In this document: one piece after another, positions 36,821 to 45,352 of the stretch
Layout of the letters: each line of letters begins with the position of its first letter
How positions within the stretch are numbered: the first letter of the stretch is position 1
Source: Tropicimonas sediminicola
GTDB taxonomy: Bacteria; Pseudomonadota; Alphaproteobacteria; Rhodobacterales; Rhodobacteraceae
DNA: 64,000 nucleotides
NCBI RefSeq assembly: GCF_900188335.1
Contig: NZ_FZOY01000005.1
Location: 310,001-374,000, forward strand
Direction: 5' to 3'
The notes under the pieces: generated by a model
Database searches by the model: none
Told to the model about the DNA's origin: nothing
The model's input: the letters and a program-made list of their open reading frames with translations, nothing else
Program-made: the position numbers and the translations under genes

Positions 36821-37386
36821 CGGAGCTGGCGGTCGTAGACGACCGCCCGGTCGCCGACCCGCGCGGCCACGTTCACCAGCCACCCCTTCGAATTGTAGCT
36901 CTGACGGGAATAGCCGGTCCAACCCTCGTGATAGGCGAGGTACTGGCGGCGCGCGTCGCTGAGCGGGATGCCGTTCCGGTCCCGCGTCTTGGTCATGTAC
37001 CAGCCCATGAAATCGGTGGCGTCGCGAATGTCGTTGCGTTTCGCCCGGCGATTGCGGGTTTCGGTCTTGTACTGATCCCAGGTGGCGTCCAGCGCCTGGG
37101 AATAGCCGTAGGCCGAGCTCTGACGGCCCATCGGGATCACGCCCAGCTGCCATTGCAACGGGGTCCGTGCGTCGCCGTCGAACTTGCTCTCCTGGTGGAT
37201 GATCGCCATCTGCACCGGCACGGGCACGCCCCACTTCCGCTCGGCCTTTCGCATGGCGCGCAGGTACTTGGGGCGCTGGTCGACGATGCTGCAGGCATTG
37301 TCGAGGTTCTTGGGAGATACCTTGTTTCCGCCCCCGCAGCCGGCAAGAACCGCCAGGAGGCACAAGGCGCATAGAGATCTGATCAT
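36802..37386 (-). CDS. Lytic transglycosylase-like (SLT) lipoprotein
   Basis: A 194-residue lipoprotein with a signal peptide ending in LAGC (Cys at residue 17). The soluble domain is of the goose-lysozyme/SLT type: the catalytic Glu in AIIHQESKF (about residue 66) and YGYSQALDATWDQYK. Such enzymes cleave peptidoglycan with formation of anhydro-muropeptides; a structural Glu and the fold are preserved, so it is probably active. It likely sits in the outer membrane facing the periplasm. It is monocistronic and convergent with lolA. The AEC transporter gene lies upstream, ending about 115 bases away. Confidence 0.85.
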   Translation of the reverse strand: MIRSLCALCLLAVLAGCGGGNKVSPKNLDNACSIVDQRPKYLRAMRKAERKWGVPVPVQMAIIHQESKFDGDARTPLQWQLGVIPMGRQSSAYGYSQALDATWDQYKTETRNRRAKRNDIRDATDFMGWYMTKTRDRNGIPLSDARRQYLAYHEGWTGYSRQSYNSKGWLVNVAARVGDRAVVYDRQLRACGKI

Positions 37387-37503
37387 CCGCCTGTCCGATC
37401 CGATTTGTTTTTTGATCTGCTCGTTTTTTTCCAGTCTAGGCGAAATCGCGTCCGGGGTGAACGCAGAACACGCGGACCCGACAGCACAATTTTTCGTGGG
37501 GTG

Positions 37504-38385
37504 TTACAGCAGGATCGCCAGCGCGACGGGGTAGATGGCGACCGACAGGAACGTGGAGACAACCACGAGGCCGGCCACCGCCTCGGCGTCGGCATCGTAT
37601 TTCTCGGCGAGCAGGTAGGCCGTCACCGGCACCGGGGTGATGATCTGGATGATCAGCACCGCCATCGGCACCGGGGGCAGGGCAAGGGCCAGCCCCGCGG
37701 CGATCCCGGCGCCGGCGGAAACCACCAGCTTGACCAGCGAGAGCCCGAACGAGCGGACCAGCGCGCCGGGGTGCAGGCTGCCCATCGCCACGCCGAGCGT
37801 CAGCAGCATCAGCGGGATCGCCATCTGCCCGATCAACTCCAGCGAGTTGGTCAGCCATTGCGGGGTCTGCCATCCCTGCCAGAGAAACAGCCCGCCGAGC
37901 AACGACGCGATCAACATCGGCTCGCGCAGCACCCGGGCCGGGTTGGTGCCGCCCGAGAACAGCAGCAAGCCAAGGGTGAACATCCCGATGGTCGTGACCG
38001 CCAGCACCGCCACCCCGAGGCCGAGCCCCTCCTGTCCAAAGGCGAAAAAGGCCAGCGGCAGGCCGAGGTTGCCGGTATTGCCGAAGATCATCGGCGCGAG
38101 CAGGCTGCGCCGGTCGAGCCCCGCGAAACGCATGAAGGCCGCGAGCACGATCGCGACCAGCACGTAGCCCAGCGTCGCGGCGAGCGAGATCGCGGCCAGC
38201 GAGGCCGGGTCCGCGGGCGAGGTCATCAGGGCGGTAAAGATCAGGCAGGGGACGGCGAGCGTCATCGCCAGACGGGTGATGAAGGAGACCGGATAGTCCC
38301 AGCCCATGCGGGTCCAGCCATAGCCAAGGGCGGCCAGAAGAAAGACGGGAGCGGTGATTTCAAGGACTGTGACGAGGGCGTTCAC
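37504..38385 (-). CDS. AEC-family (auxin efflux carrier-like) transporter
   Basis: A 293-residue membrane protein with about ten hydrophobic segments. It belongs to the AEC family, bacterial members of which carry malonate, malate or other small anions. The typical broken-helix motif is present in MIFGNTGNLGLPLAFFAFG near the middle and in PMAVLIIQIITPVPVTAYLLA near the end. The start is a GTG at 38385 (VNALVTVLEITAPVF), as no ATG fits the first transmembrane segment; an upstream frame would overlap hspQ's region. It is divergent from hspQ. Confidence 0.85.
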   Translation of the reverse strand: MNALVTVLEITAPVFLLAALGYGWTRMGWDYPVSFITRLAMTLAVPCLIFTALMTSPADPASLAAISLAATLGYVLVAIVLAAFMRFAGLDRRSLLAPMIFGNTGNLGLPLAFFAFGQEGLGLGVAVLAVTTIGMFTLGLLLFSGGTNPARVLREPMLIASLLGGLFLWQGWQTPQWLTNSLELIGQMAIPLMLLTLGVAMGSLHPGALVRSFGLSLVKLVVSAGAGIAAGLALALPPVPMAVLIIQIITPVPVTAYLLAEKYDADAEAVAGLVVVSTFLSVAIYPVALAILL

Positions 38386-38467
38386 ACACTGTTTCCCATG
38401 ATTCTGGCACTGGCGGATGGACTCACGCCCCGCAAATTCGTACCCATTTATCGTGGGGACTTTGTGT

Positions 38468-38794
38468 ATGCATAAGAGTAAAGCCAAATATCACTTGGGC
38501 CAAGTTGTTCGGCACCGCAAGCATCCTTTCCGGGGTGTGGTCTTTGATGTCGACGCGATCTTTTCCAACACCGAAGCCTGGTATGATGCGATTCCGGAGG
38601 AAAGCCGTCCGGAAAAGGAGCAGCCGTTCTATCACCTGCTGGCCGAGAATGATCAGAGCTACTACGTGGCGTATGTCTCGGAACAGAACCTGGTGCCGGA
38701 TTATTCCGGGGAACCTGTCGATCATCCCGACCTTCCGGACCTGTTTGGGGAATTCCGCGACGGTGTTTATCCGCTGCACTTCCAGCTGAACTGA
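38468..38794 (+). CDS. hspQ: Heat-shock protein HspQ
   Basis: A 108-residue HspQ (YccV-like) protein. The family core is KYHLGQVVRHRKHPFRGVVFDVD followed by WYDAIPEESRPEKEQPFYHLLAEND and YYVAYVSEQNLVPDYSGEPVDHP (given in pieces; the hallmark words are RHRKHPFRGVVFD, PFYHLL and YVAYVSEQNL). In E. coli HspQ it is a heat-inducible specificity enhancer of Lon protease and binds hemimethylated oriC. ATG at 38468 is preceded by a weak ribosome site. No RpoH-type promoter is obvious to me. Gene size matches the family. Confidence 0.95.
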   Translation: MHKSKAKYHLGQVVRHRKHPFRGVVFDVDAIFSNTEAWYDAIPEESRPEKEQPFYHLLAENDQSYYVAYVSEQNLVPDYSGEPVDHPDLPDLFGEFRDGVYPLHFQLN

Positions 38795-39335
38795 CCGGGG
38801 CGAACACTGTGGATCGTGGCGAGCGTCAGAACGGCGCCCGGTGGCCTCGTGACTGCGCCCTGAACCCGGAAATGTTCGCGATTTCGGTGCCTTGAGCCAA
38901 GGATTCCGTTGTGCTGGTCGAAGGGTGGAGCCGTGGTGTGGAGCTGACCTGCCAGGGACGATCCCGTACGGCGCCGGGGGAAGCATTCTTCGCCGACGCC
39001 GTCCGCGACCCGTTCAAACGGTCCGAGGTGAAGTGTCGTTTCCGGCGGTTGATCCCTGTCGCGGGCCGGGACTGACGGTTCGGAACCGGACGGGTTTCCG
39101 CCGAATGGCAGGCAATCGGCATGCCGGGTGGAGATGCTGGATCGCTGTATTCCGGAACGTGGGGGAGAGGTCCCTCGGAAAGGCAGGACCTCGACGCCGC
39201 GCTTTGGGTGGGGGCTGAAAACACGCGGCGTCGAGGGAAGCCTTTTGGAGCTACGTCGACAGGATGCCCGCGATTCGGGGCATTCCTGCGGTGTGATTGC
39301 GGCGACAGCGTGGCGCACATCTTCAAGGCAGCCGG
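38795..39335. other. 541-base gap with a strong inverted repeat
   Basis: No reading frame here has a recognisable product, and the longest (minus strand, 166 codons) has an unnatural composition. The region contains a 13-base perfect inverted repeat at 39189-39236 and a smaller one around 39263-39290. It is the largest gene-free stretch in the window and may hold an unrecognised RNA or the remains of a gene. Confidence 0.5.
39189..39236. repeat. 13-base perfect inverted repeat, 22-base loop
   Basis: CCTCGACGCCGCG at 39189-39201 and CGCGGCGTCGAGG at 39224-39236. No T-run on either side. It could be an RNA hairpin (structured RNA or mRNA end) or a protein-binding dyad. Confidence 0.6.
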
Positions 39336-39890
39336 TCACGAGGAGGTCTCCAGCCGAAACTGGAGCCGGTTGCGCCCCTTGCGATGCTCGTAGTGGAGAT
39401 CCCTGGCCAGTTCCCGGATCATCAGCCATCCGAACCCGCCCTCCGGCAGGTCGTGCAGCTCGACCGAGAGGTCGTGGGGGCTGCTGGCCGGCAGCCGCAG
39501 GCCCGGCATCGGAGCACCGTCATCTTCCACCACCACGTTCAGCCCGGTGGCGAGAATTGCGATCTCGACGCTGAACACCCCCGAGAGCGGCCCGAGATAG
39601 GAATGCTCCACGACGTTGTTCATGATCTCGGCCAGCACGAGCTCCGCATGCACGCAATCCTCCGCCGAGAGCCCATGGGACGCGAGGGATCGGATAATCC
39701 TGCGCAGGGCGCGCCGTACTTCGGCCGGCGTATCGCCGACGAGCTCGTGGAGGTAGCCGCGGCACGGTGCCTTCATCGGGCCGGCGTGCCGGGGGCCGAA
39801 ATCCGCCGCCGGCTGCCCTGGGCCGGATGCGGCCCCCGACGGTCCCGTGCGAGATGGCCCCGGAGTGCCGGATGCCCGTCGTCTTTCCAT
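39336..39890 (-). CDS. RsbW-like ATP-binding protein (HATPase)
   Basis: A 184-residue protein with a GHKL-type ATPase domain. The N-box is LAEIMNNVVEHS (about residues 97-108), followed by VVEDDGAPMPG (G1 box) and GGFGWLMIREL (G2 box). There is no dimerisation/phospho-acceptor domain, so it resembles anti-sigma factors and serine kinases such as RsbW. The first 50 residues are a basic, Pro/Gly-rich disordered tail. Its start (39890) overlaps the stop of the STAS gene (TGATG), so the two are translationally coupled and form a partner-switching pair. The sigma factor or other target is not encoded nearby. Confidence 0.85.
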   Translation of the reverse strand: MERRRASGTPGPSRTGPSGAASGPGQPAADFGPRHAGPMKAPCRGYLHELVGDTPAEVRRALRRIIRSLASHGLSAEDCVHAELVLAEIMNNVVEHSYLGPLSGVFSVEIAILATGLNVVVEDDGAPMPGLRLPASSPHDLSVELHDLPEGGFGWLMIRELARDLHYEHRKGRNRLQFRLETSS

Positions 39891-40234
39891 CAGGCGGCGC
39901 TGCTCCCGCTGTCGAGCACGTCGTCGGCGGACTGGTGAATGGTGAAGACCGAATCCATCCGGGTCAGGCGAAAGACCTTGGACACCTTGGGCGTCAGCCC
40001 CGCAAGTTCCAGCCTGCGGCCGTTCCCGAGGAACTTCATGGCGGCGACCACCGCGCCGAGGCCGGACGAATCCAGGAAATCGACCCGCTGGAGATCCAGC
40101 ACTACCCGCTCCGGGCAATCAGCGCAGAGATCCCGCATCCTGTCCTTGAACTGGATGGCGCAGGCAGCATCGATCCGCGTGGCCAGAACATCGATCCTGA
40201 GAACGTTGCCTTCCGTGCGAGTCTCGAATTCCAT
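39890..40234 (-). CDS. STAS-domain anti-sigma-factor antagonist
   Basis: A 114-residue STAS-domain protein (RsbV/SpoIIAA type). The phosphorylatable Ser lies in VDFLDSSGLGAVVAAM near residues 51-66, preceded by ERVVLDLQR. The unphosphorylated form would bind the adjacent HATPase and free its target; kinase action on the Ser would reverse this. It is the first gene of a two-gene operon; ATG at 40234 follows GGAGG. A divergent thiolase gene starts 94 bases upstream. Which stress or developmental output is controlled cannot be told. Confidence 0.88.
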   Translation of the reverse strand: MEFETRTEGNVLRIDVLATRIDAACAIQFKDRMRDLCADCPERVVLDLQRVDFLDSSGLGAVVAAMKFLGNGRRLELAGLTPKVSKVFRLTRMDSVFTIHQSADDVLDSGSSAA

Positions 40235-40327
40235 GCGCTCCTCCAGTGCGGCAGGTCCAATCGGCAACAAGGCTGGACGATAAACCTTACCATTCGGTAT
40301 GCACGCGGCTGAAACGGGGAGGACGAT

Positions 40328-41488
40328 ATGCGTAACGTGGTGATTTCCGGGGCGGCGCGGACGGCGATGGGTGGCTTTCAGGGGGTGTTTTCCGGGCTTC
40401 CTGCGCCGGAGCTCGGCGCGGCGGCATTGAAGGCCGCTCTCGGGCAGGCCGGCGTGACGACGGTCGAGGAACTGCTCATGGGCTGCGTGCTGCCGGCCGG
40501 GCAGGGGCAGGCGCCGGCACGGCAGGCGGGCTTCGGCGCGGGGCTCGGCGAGGAGGTGCCGGCCACGACGCTCAACAAGATGTGCGGCTCGGGGATGAAG
40601 GCGGCGATGATGGCCTTCGACCAGATCGCCCTGGGCCAGTCCGACGTGGTCGCCGCGGGCGGCATGGAGAGCATGACCAACGCGCCCTACCTGCTGCCCA
40701 AGATGCGCGGCGGCGCGCGGATCGGGCACCAGCAGGTCCAGGATTCCATGTTCCTCGACGGGCTGGAGGACGCCTATGACAAGGGCCGCCTTATGGGCAC
40801 TTTCGCCGAGGATTGCGCCGAGCACTTCCAGTTCACTCGCACGGCGCAGGACGACTACGCGCTCGGCTCGCTGTCGAACGCGCTGGCGGCGCAGGAGAGC
40901 GGCGCTTTCGACGCCGAGATCACGCCTGTGCTGGTGAGGGGCCGGAAGGGCGACGTGACAGTGAACGAGGACGAACAGCCCGGCGCGGCCCGCCCGGAGA
41001 CGATCCCGCATCTGAAACCGGCCTTCCGCAAGGACGGCACGGTGACGGCGGCCAATGCCTCGTCGATCTCGGACGGGGCCGCGGCGCTGGTGCTTGCCTC
41101 GGAAGACGCCGGCCTGCCGGTGCGAGCGCGCATTCTCGGGCACGCCAGCCACGCGCAGGCGCCGGGCTGGTTCACCACCGCGCCGGTCCCGGCAGCGCAG
41201 AAGCTGCTGCAGAAGATCGGCTGGGATGTCGGGGACGTGGATCTCTGGGAGGTCAACGAGGCATTTGCCGTTGTGCCGATGGCCTTCATGCGCGAGATGG
41301 GTATTCCGCGAGAGAAGATGAACGTGAACGGCGGGGCCTGCGCGCTCGGCCACCCGATCGGAGCTTCCGGCGCGCGGATCATGGTGACGCTGCTCAATGC
41401 GCTGGAGAAGCGCGGGCTGAAGCGGGGCGTCGCGGCGATCTGCATTGGCGGCGGCGAGGGCACTGCGATTGCAATAGAGAGGCCGTGA
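40328..41488 (+). CDS. Acetyl-CoA C-acyltransferase (thiolase)
   Basis: A 386-residue thiolase. The nucleophile Cys86 is in LNKMCGSGMKA; the His and the second Cys that finish the active site are in NGGACALGHPIGASGAR and CIGGGEG. The enzyme either makes acetoacetyl-CoA from two acetyl-CoA or cleaves 3-ketoacyl-CoA. No acyl-CoA dehydrogenase or hydratase is adjacent, so biosynthetic or beta-oxidation use cannot be told. It overlaps the methionine-sulfoxide reductase gene by one base (TGATG). Cytosolic. Confidence 0.93.
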   Translation: MRNVVISGAARTAMGGFQGVFSGLPAPELGAAALKAALGQAGVTTVEELLMGCVLPAGQGQAPARQAGFGAGLGEEVPATTLNKMCGSGMKAAMMAFDQIALGQSDVVAAGGMESMTNAPYLLPKMRGGARIGHQQVQDSMFLDGLEDAYDKGRLMGTFAEDCAEHFQFTRTAQDDYALGSLSNALAAQESGAFDAEITPVLVRGRKGDVTVNEDEQPGAARPETIPHLKPAFRKDGTVTAANASSISDGAAALVLASEDAGLPVRARILGHASHAQAPGWFTTAPVPAAQKLLQKIGWDVGDVDLWEVNEAFAVVPMAFMREMGIPREKMNVNGGACALGHPIGASGARIMVTLLNALEKRGLKRGVAAICIGGGEGTAIAIERP

Positions 41489-41943
41489 TGCGGGTCGATT
41501 ACACCGAGCTTGAAAAGACGATCCTGGCTCTGACCGAGGGCGAGGACGACGCGGTCGCGCTGATGGCCACGCTCGCCTGCGAGATCCACCATGCCGACGA
41601 CCGGTTCGACTGGACCGGCTTCTACCGGGTGGTCGCGCCGGAACTGCTCAAGATCGGCCCCTACCAGGGCGGGCACGGCTGCCTGGTGATCCCCTTCGCG
41701 CGCGGTGTCTGCGGCGCCGCGGCGCGGACCGGCGAGGTGCAGCTTGTGGCGGACGTGGAGGCCTTTCCGGGGCACATCGCCTGCGCCACCTCCACCCGGT
41801 CGGAGATCGTGCTGCCGGTCCGGGATGCCTCCGGTGCGCTGATCGCCGTGCTCGACATCGACAGCGACCAGCCGGCGGCCTTCGACGAGGCCGATGCCGC
41901 CGGGTTGGAGCGGATCCTGAAGAAGGTCTTCGCCGGTGGCTGA
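41488..41943 (+). CDS. msrC: Free methionine-(R)-sulfoxide reductase (GAF)
   Basis: A 151-residue GAF-domain enzyme that reduces free L-methionine-(R)-S-oxide with thioredoxin. Three conserved cysteines are in place: Cys65 and Cys75 in GCLVIPFARGVCGAA and Cys99 in HIACATSTRSEIV; the family also has the DWTGFYR motif near residue 41. ATG at 41488 overlaps the thiolase stop and the stop overlaps the next gene's GTG start, so three or four genes here are translationally coupled. Function is oxidative-stress repair. Neighbouring peroxiredoxin and GST genes are 1-30 kb away and unrelated by operon. Confidence 0.9.
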   Translation: MRVDYTELEKTILALTEGEDDAVALMATLACEIHHADDRFDWTGFYRVVAPELLKIGPYQGGHGCLVIPFARGVCGAAARTGEVQLVADVEAFPGHIACATSTRSEIVLPVRDASGALIAVLDIDSDQPAAFDEADAAGLERILKKVFAGG

Positions 41944-42319
41944 ACCGGTCCGCACCGGAGGCTGCCTTTGCGGCGGCGTGACCTACCGCGTCGCGGAGCC
42001 GCTGAGCTCGGTTTCGGCCTGCCATTGCAGCCAGTGCCGCCGCCAGTCCGGGCACGTCTGGGCCTCGGCGCAGGCACCCCTGGCTGCGGTGGAGATCAGC
42101 GGACCGGTGCGCTGGTATGCGGCGAGCGAGGGCGCGCGGCGCGGGTTCTGCCCGGACTGCGGGTCCTTCCTGTTCTGGCGGGCGCTGGACGAGGAGACGA
42201 TCTCGGTCTCGCTCGGCTCGCTCGACGGGGCGACCGGGTTGCGGCTCGAGAAACATATCTTCTGTGGCGGCAAGGGCGATTACTACGAGATCGCCGACGG
42301 GGTGCCGCAAGAGCCGTGA
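41936..42319 (+). CDS. GFA-family zinc protein
   Basis: A 127-residue protein of the GFA (glutathione-dependent formaldehyde-activating-like) family. The zinc-binding cysteines are in order: GCLCGG (Cys10 and Cys12), ACHCSQCRR (Cys29, 31, 34) and FCPDCGS (Cys72, 75). Most members have no proven activity; a role in binding S-hydroxymethyl-glutathione or other thiol adducts has been suggested. The start is a GTG at 41936, overlapping the previous stop by eight bases, and the stop overlaps the next GTG start (GTGA). Confidence 0.85.
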   Translation: MAEPVRTGGCLCGGVTYRVAEPLSSVSACHCSQCRRQSGHVWASAQAPLAAVEISGPVRWYAASEGARRGFCPDCGSFLFWRALDEETISVSLGSLDGATGLRLEKHIFCGGKGDYYEIADGVPQEP

Positions 42320-42954
42320 GCGACACCTACGATCCGCCCGCCGGGCCGCCGGTCGTGCTGCACATGGATGCGGAGCTGCTGGTGGTCGACAAGCCCTCGG
42401 GGCTTCTGTCGGTGCCGGGGAAGGGGGCGCACCTGGCCGATTGCCTGCTGGCCCGGCTCGAGACGGCCTATCCCGGCACGCTCCTCGTGCACCGACTGGA
42501 CCGCGACACGTCGGGGGTCATGGTGTTTGCCCGCACCAAGACGGCGCAGCGGCACCTGGGGCTCCAGTTCGAGCGGCGGCACATGTCCAAGCGGTACATC
42601 GCCCGGGTGCATGGCCATCCGGAGGCCGAGGGCGGGGTGATCGACCTGCCGCTGATCGCCGACTGGCCGAACCGGCCGAAACAGATGGTGGATCACGCGC
42701 GCGGCAAGCCGGCGCGGACGCACTGGAGCGTGCTGGAGCGGGAGGCGGAGGCGGCGCGGGTCGCGCTGCTGCCGGAAACCGGGCGCTCGCACCAGCTCAG
42801 GGTGCACATGGCGGAGATCGGCCATCCGATCCTTGGCGATCCGCTGTATTTCGATGGGGTGGCGCCGCGGCTCATGCTGCATGCCGAACGGTTGGGGCTG
42901 CGGCATCCCGACGGCGGGGCGCCGATGGAGTTCGTTGCGCCCTGCCCGTTCTGA
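42316..42954 (+). CDS. RluA-family pseudouridine synthase
   Basis: A 212-residue pseudouridine synthase of the RluA family. The catalytic Asp62 is in HRLDRDTSGVMVF, with the following conserved blocks SKRYIARVHG and TGRSHQLRVHMAEIGHPILGDPLY (split by a turn). It has no S4 domain, so it resembles RluA itself, which modifies tRNA and 23S rRNA. The start is GTG at 42316, coupled to the GFA gene. A large intergenic repeat element follows the stop. Confidence 0.9.
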   Translation: MSDTYDPPAGPPVVLHMDAELLVVDKPSGLLSVPGKGAHLADCLLARLETAYPGTLLVHRLDRDTSGVMVFARTKTAQRHLGLQFERRHMSKRYIARVHGHPEAEGGVIDLPLIADWPNRPKQMVDHARGKPARTHWSVLEREAEAARVALLPETGRSHQLRVHMAEIGHPILGDPLYFDGVAPRLMLHAERLGLRHPDGGAPMEFVAPCPF

Positions 42955-43023
42955 GGGAGGGGGGCTGTCTGCCCCCCGCGCCGTGCGGCGCTCCCCCCGC
43001 GGGTATTGGAGCCAGGAGAAGGG
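42955..43023. repeat. Intergenic repeat, copy A
   Basis: A GGGGGGC-TGTCT-GCCCCCC hairpin, a second hairpin (GCGCCG/CGGCGC) and the core GGGTATTGGAGCCAGGAGAAG. It aligns over its whole length with the element at 46728-46797. It lies between convergent genes. Confidence 0.7.
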
Positions 43024-43048
43024 CGGGCGCGCCGCCCCTCCCGGTCGG

Positions 43049-44488
43049 TCACTCGGCCGGGTAGCCGCCGACCGCCTTGACCTCGACGAAATCCTCCAGC
43101 CCCCAGGCGCCGCCCTCGCGGCTGTTGCCCGATTGCTTGATGCCGCCGAAGGGCGCGCCCGCGGAGCGGGACTTGCCGTTCAGGTGGATCATGCCGGAGC
43201 GCAGCTTGCGGGCCATGCGCCGCAGGCGGTCGGGGTCCTGGGTCTGGGCGTAGTTGGTGAGGCCGTAGACGGTGTCGTTGGCGATGCGGACGGCCTCTTC
43301 CTCGGTGTCGAAGGGGATCATCGACAGGACCGGGCCGAAGATCTCCTCGCGGGCGATCGTCATGTCGTTGGTCACGTCGGCGAAGACCGTGGGGCGGGCG
43401 AAGTAGCCGCGGTTCAGCCCGTCGGGCCGGCCGAGGCCGCCGGCCACCAGCCGCGCGCCTTCGTCGATGCCCTTCTGGATCAGGCCCTGCACCTTGTCCC
43501 ACTGCATCTGGCTGACCAGCGGACCGATGTGATCGCCGTCGTCGTGGGCATTCGCGACGCCGGTGTTCTCGGCGGTCTCGCGCGCGATCTCGACCGCGTC
43601 GTCATAGATCGAGCGTTCCACCAGCATCCGGCTCGGCGCGTTGCAGGACTGGCCGGTGTTTTCCATCATGTGGGCGACGCCGCGGCGGACGGCATCCTCG
43701 TCCGCATCGGCAAAGACCAGGTTCGCGCCCTTGCCGCCGAGTTCCAGGCTCACGCGCTTGATCGTGTCGGCTGCGGCCTTGGAGATCGCGATGCCGGCGC
43801 GGGTGGAGCCGGTGAAGCTCACCATGTCGACGCCCGGATGGGCGGAAAGCTGGCTGCCGACGCCGACGCCGTCACCGTTCACCATGTTGTAGACACCCGC
43901 GGGCACGCCGGCCTCGTCGAGGATCTCGGTGAACAGGATCGAGGAGAGCGGCGCGATCTCGGAGGGCTTCAGCACCATGGTGCAGCCGGTGAGCAGCGCC
44001 GGGATGACCTTGAGCGTCACCTGGTTCATCGGCCAGTTCCAGGGCGTGATCATCGCCACGGTGCCGATCGGGTCCAGGATGATCCGGTCGTTCGGCGCAT
44101 CGGGACGCAGCATCCGCACGAAGTCGAACTCCTTCGCGGCGCGGATGAAGTTCTTGATGTGGTAGCTGCCGGCGCCGACCTGGTCCTCGCGGGAGAGCTT
44201 GAGCGGCGCGCCCATCTCGGTGGTCATGGCCTGGGCCATGTCCTCCGCGCGGGCGTTGTAGATCTCGAGGATCTTCTCGACCACGGCAATGCGCTCGGCC
44301 GGGTCGGTCTGGGACCAGGTCTCGAAGGCGGCGTTGGCGGCGGCGACGGCGGCATCGGTGTCGGCCTTGTCGCCGAGCGAGATCACCGCGACCTCCTCCT
44401 CGGTGGAGGGGTCGATCACCGGAAAGTCGCGCGACGCGGCCGGGTCCACCCAGGCGCCGTTGATGTAGAACTGGCGTTTCTCGATCAT
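43049..44488 (-). CDS. NAD(P)-dependent aldehyde dehydrogenase
   Basis: A 479-residue aldehyde dehydrogenase. The active-site residues are all present: Asn151 (PWNWPMNQ), Glu249 (LELGGKGANLVF) and Cys282 (NTGQSCNAPSRML). The cofactor site VLKPSEIAP near residue 173 has a Lys-Ser pair, allowing NADP or NAD. Substrate cannot be told; the family includes betaine-type and broad-range enzymes. I chose the ATG at 44488 (MIEKRQFYINGAWVDP), preceded by GGAAGGAT. It is monocistronic and divergent from the peroxiredoxin gene. Confidence 0.92.
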   Translation of the reverse strand: MIEKRQFYINGAWVDPAASRDFPVIDPSTEEEVAVISLGDKADTDAAVAAANAAFETWSQTDPAERIAVVEKILEIYNARAEDMAQAMTTEMGAPLKLSREDQVGAGSYHIKNFIRAAKEFDFVRMLRPDAPNDRIILDPIGTVAMITPWNWPMNQVTLKVIPALLTGCTMVLKPSEIAPLSSILFTEILDEAGVPAGVYNMVNGDGVGVGSQLSAHPGVDMVSFTGSTRAGIAISKAAADTIKRVSLELGGKGANLVFADADEDAVRRGVAHMMENTGQSCNAPSRMLVERSIYDDAVEIARETAENTGVANAHDDGDHIGPLVSQMQWDKVQGLIQKGIDEGARLVAGGLGRPDGLNRGYFARPTVFADVTNDMTIAREEIFGPVLSMIPFDTEEEAVRIANDTVYGLTNYAQTQDPDRLRRMARKLRSGMIHLNGKSRSAGAPFGGIKQSGNSREGGAWGLEDFVEVKAVGGYPAE

Positions 44489-44649
44489 GGGATATCCTTC
44501 CCGTCTTGAATTTTGCGACACACTGTCACCGCTTGGGGCGGGTCGCAAGATGGGGGTTTCTTTCCTGAGTCTGGAATATATCTAAGGGCGAGGCAGCGAT
44601 ATTCGCCACCGCGGACGCGATCATTTCCAATCATGAAGGAGACCCGAGC

Positions 44650-45306
44650 ATGGGCCTGCGCATAAACGACACTATGCCTGATCTGAAACTCACGACGAGC
44701 CAGGGCGAGATTGCCTCGTTCCACGACTGGATCGGCGACAGCTGGGCGATTCTGTTCTCGCATCCGAAGGATTTCACCCCCGTCTGCACCACCGAGTTCG
44801 GCGCCGTGGCGCAGCTCGCCGAGGAATGGGAGAAGCGGGGCACCAAGGTGATCGGCCTGTCGGTCGACGGCGTCGAGGAGCACAAGAAGTGGATCGGCGA
44901 CATCGAGAAAGTGGCCGAGAGCCCGGTGACCTTCCCGATCATCGCCGATGACGACCTGACGATCTCCAAGCAGCTCGACATGCTGCCCGCCGACGCCTAC
45001 CTGCCCGACGGCCGCACGGCGGCGGACAGCGCCTCGGTGCGGGTGGTGATGATCATCGCGCCGAACAAGAAGCTGCAGCTGACGATGACCTACCCGATGT
45101 CGGTGGGACGCAACTTCGCCGAGGTGCTGCGGGCGCTCGACGCGCTGCAGGCGACCTACCAGACCCCGATCGCCACCCCGGCCAACTGGACTATGGGGCA
45201 GGACGTGATCGTCGCCCTGTCGCTGGACGACGCGGCGGCCAAGGAGAAGTTCGGCGAGTTCGACGCGGTGCTGCCCTACCTGCGCAAGACGCGTTCGCCG
45301 GTCTGA
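44650..45306 (+). CDS. 1-Cys peroxiredoxin (Prx6 type)
   Basis: A 218-residue peroxiredoxin. The peroxidatic Cys46 is in HPKDFTPVCTTEF; there is no other Cys in the protein, so it is the 1-Cys Prx6 type and needs an external thiol. The C-terminal extension (about residues 160-218) is typical for this subfamily. It reduces hydrogen peroxide, organic peroxides or phospholipid hydroperoxides. ATG at 44650 with AAGGAG at the right distance. Convergent with the next gene, with a strong hairpin between. Confidence 0.95.
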   Translation: MGLRINDTMPDLKLTTSQGEIASFHDWIGDSWAILFSHPKDFTPVCTTEFGAVAQLAEEWEKRGTKVIGLSVDGVEEHKKWIGDIEKVAESPVTFPIIADDDLTISKQLDMLPADAYLPDGRTAADSASVRVVMIIAPNKKLQLTMTYPMSVGRNFAEVLRALDALQATYQTPIATPANWTMGQDVIVALSLDDAAAKEKFGEFDAVLPYLRKTRSPV

Positions 45307-45323
45307 TCGCCACCGGCAAACCG

Positions 45324-45352
45324 GGTCGGTCCCGCTCCCCGCGGGGCCGACC
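45324..45352. terminator. Hairpin between convergent peroxiredoxin and membrane-protein genes
   Basis: GGTCGGTCCCGC and GCGGGGCCGACC form a 12-base stem (one G-U pair) with a five-base loop. It ends one base before the stop codon of the convergent gene. No T-run on either strand. Confidence 0.55.

Noticed and set aside
38826-39326. 166-codon minus-strand frame in the 541-base gap
   Set aside because: Composition (Arg, Pro, Ser-rich, no hydrophobic core) is unlike the neighbours and no ribosome site is seen.
40288-40299. TACC-ATTC-GGTA dyad between the STAS and thiolase genes
   Set aside because: Only four-base arms, frequent by chance.
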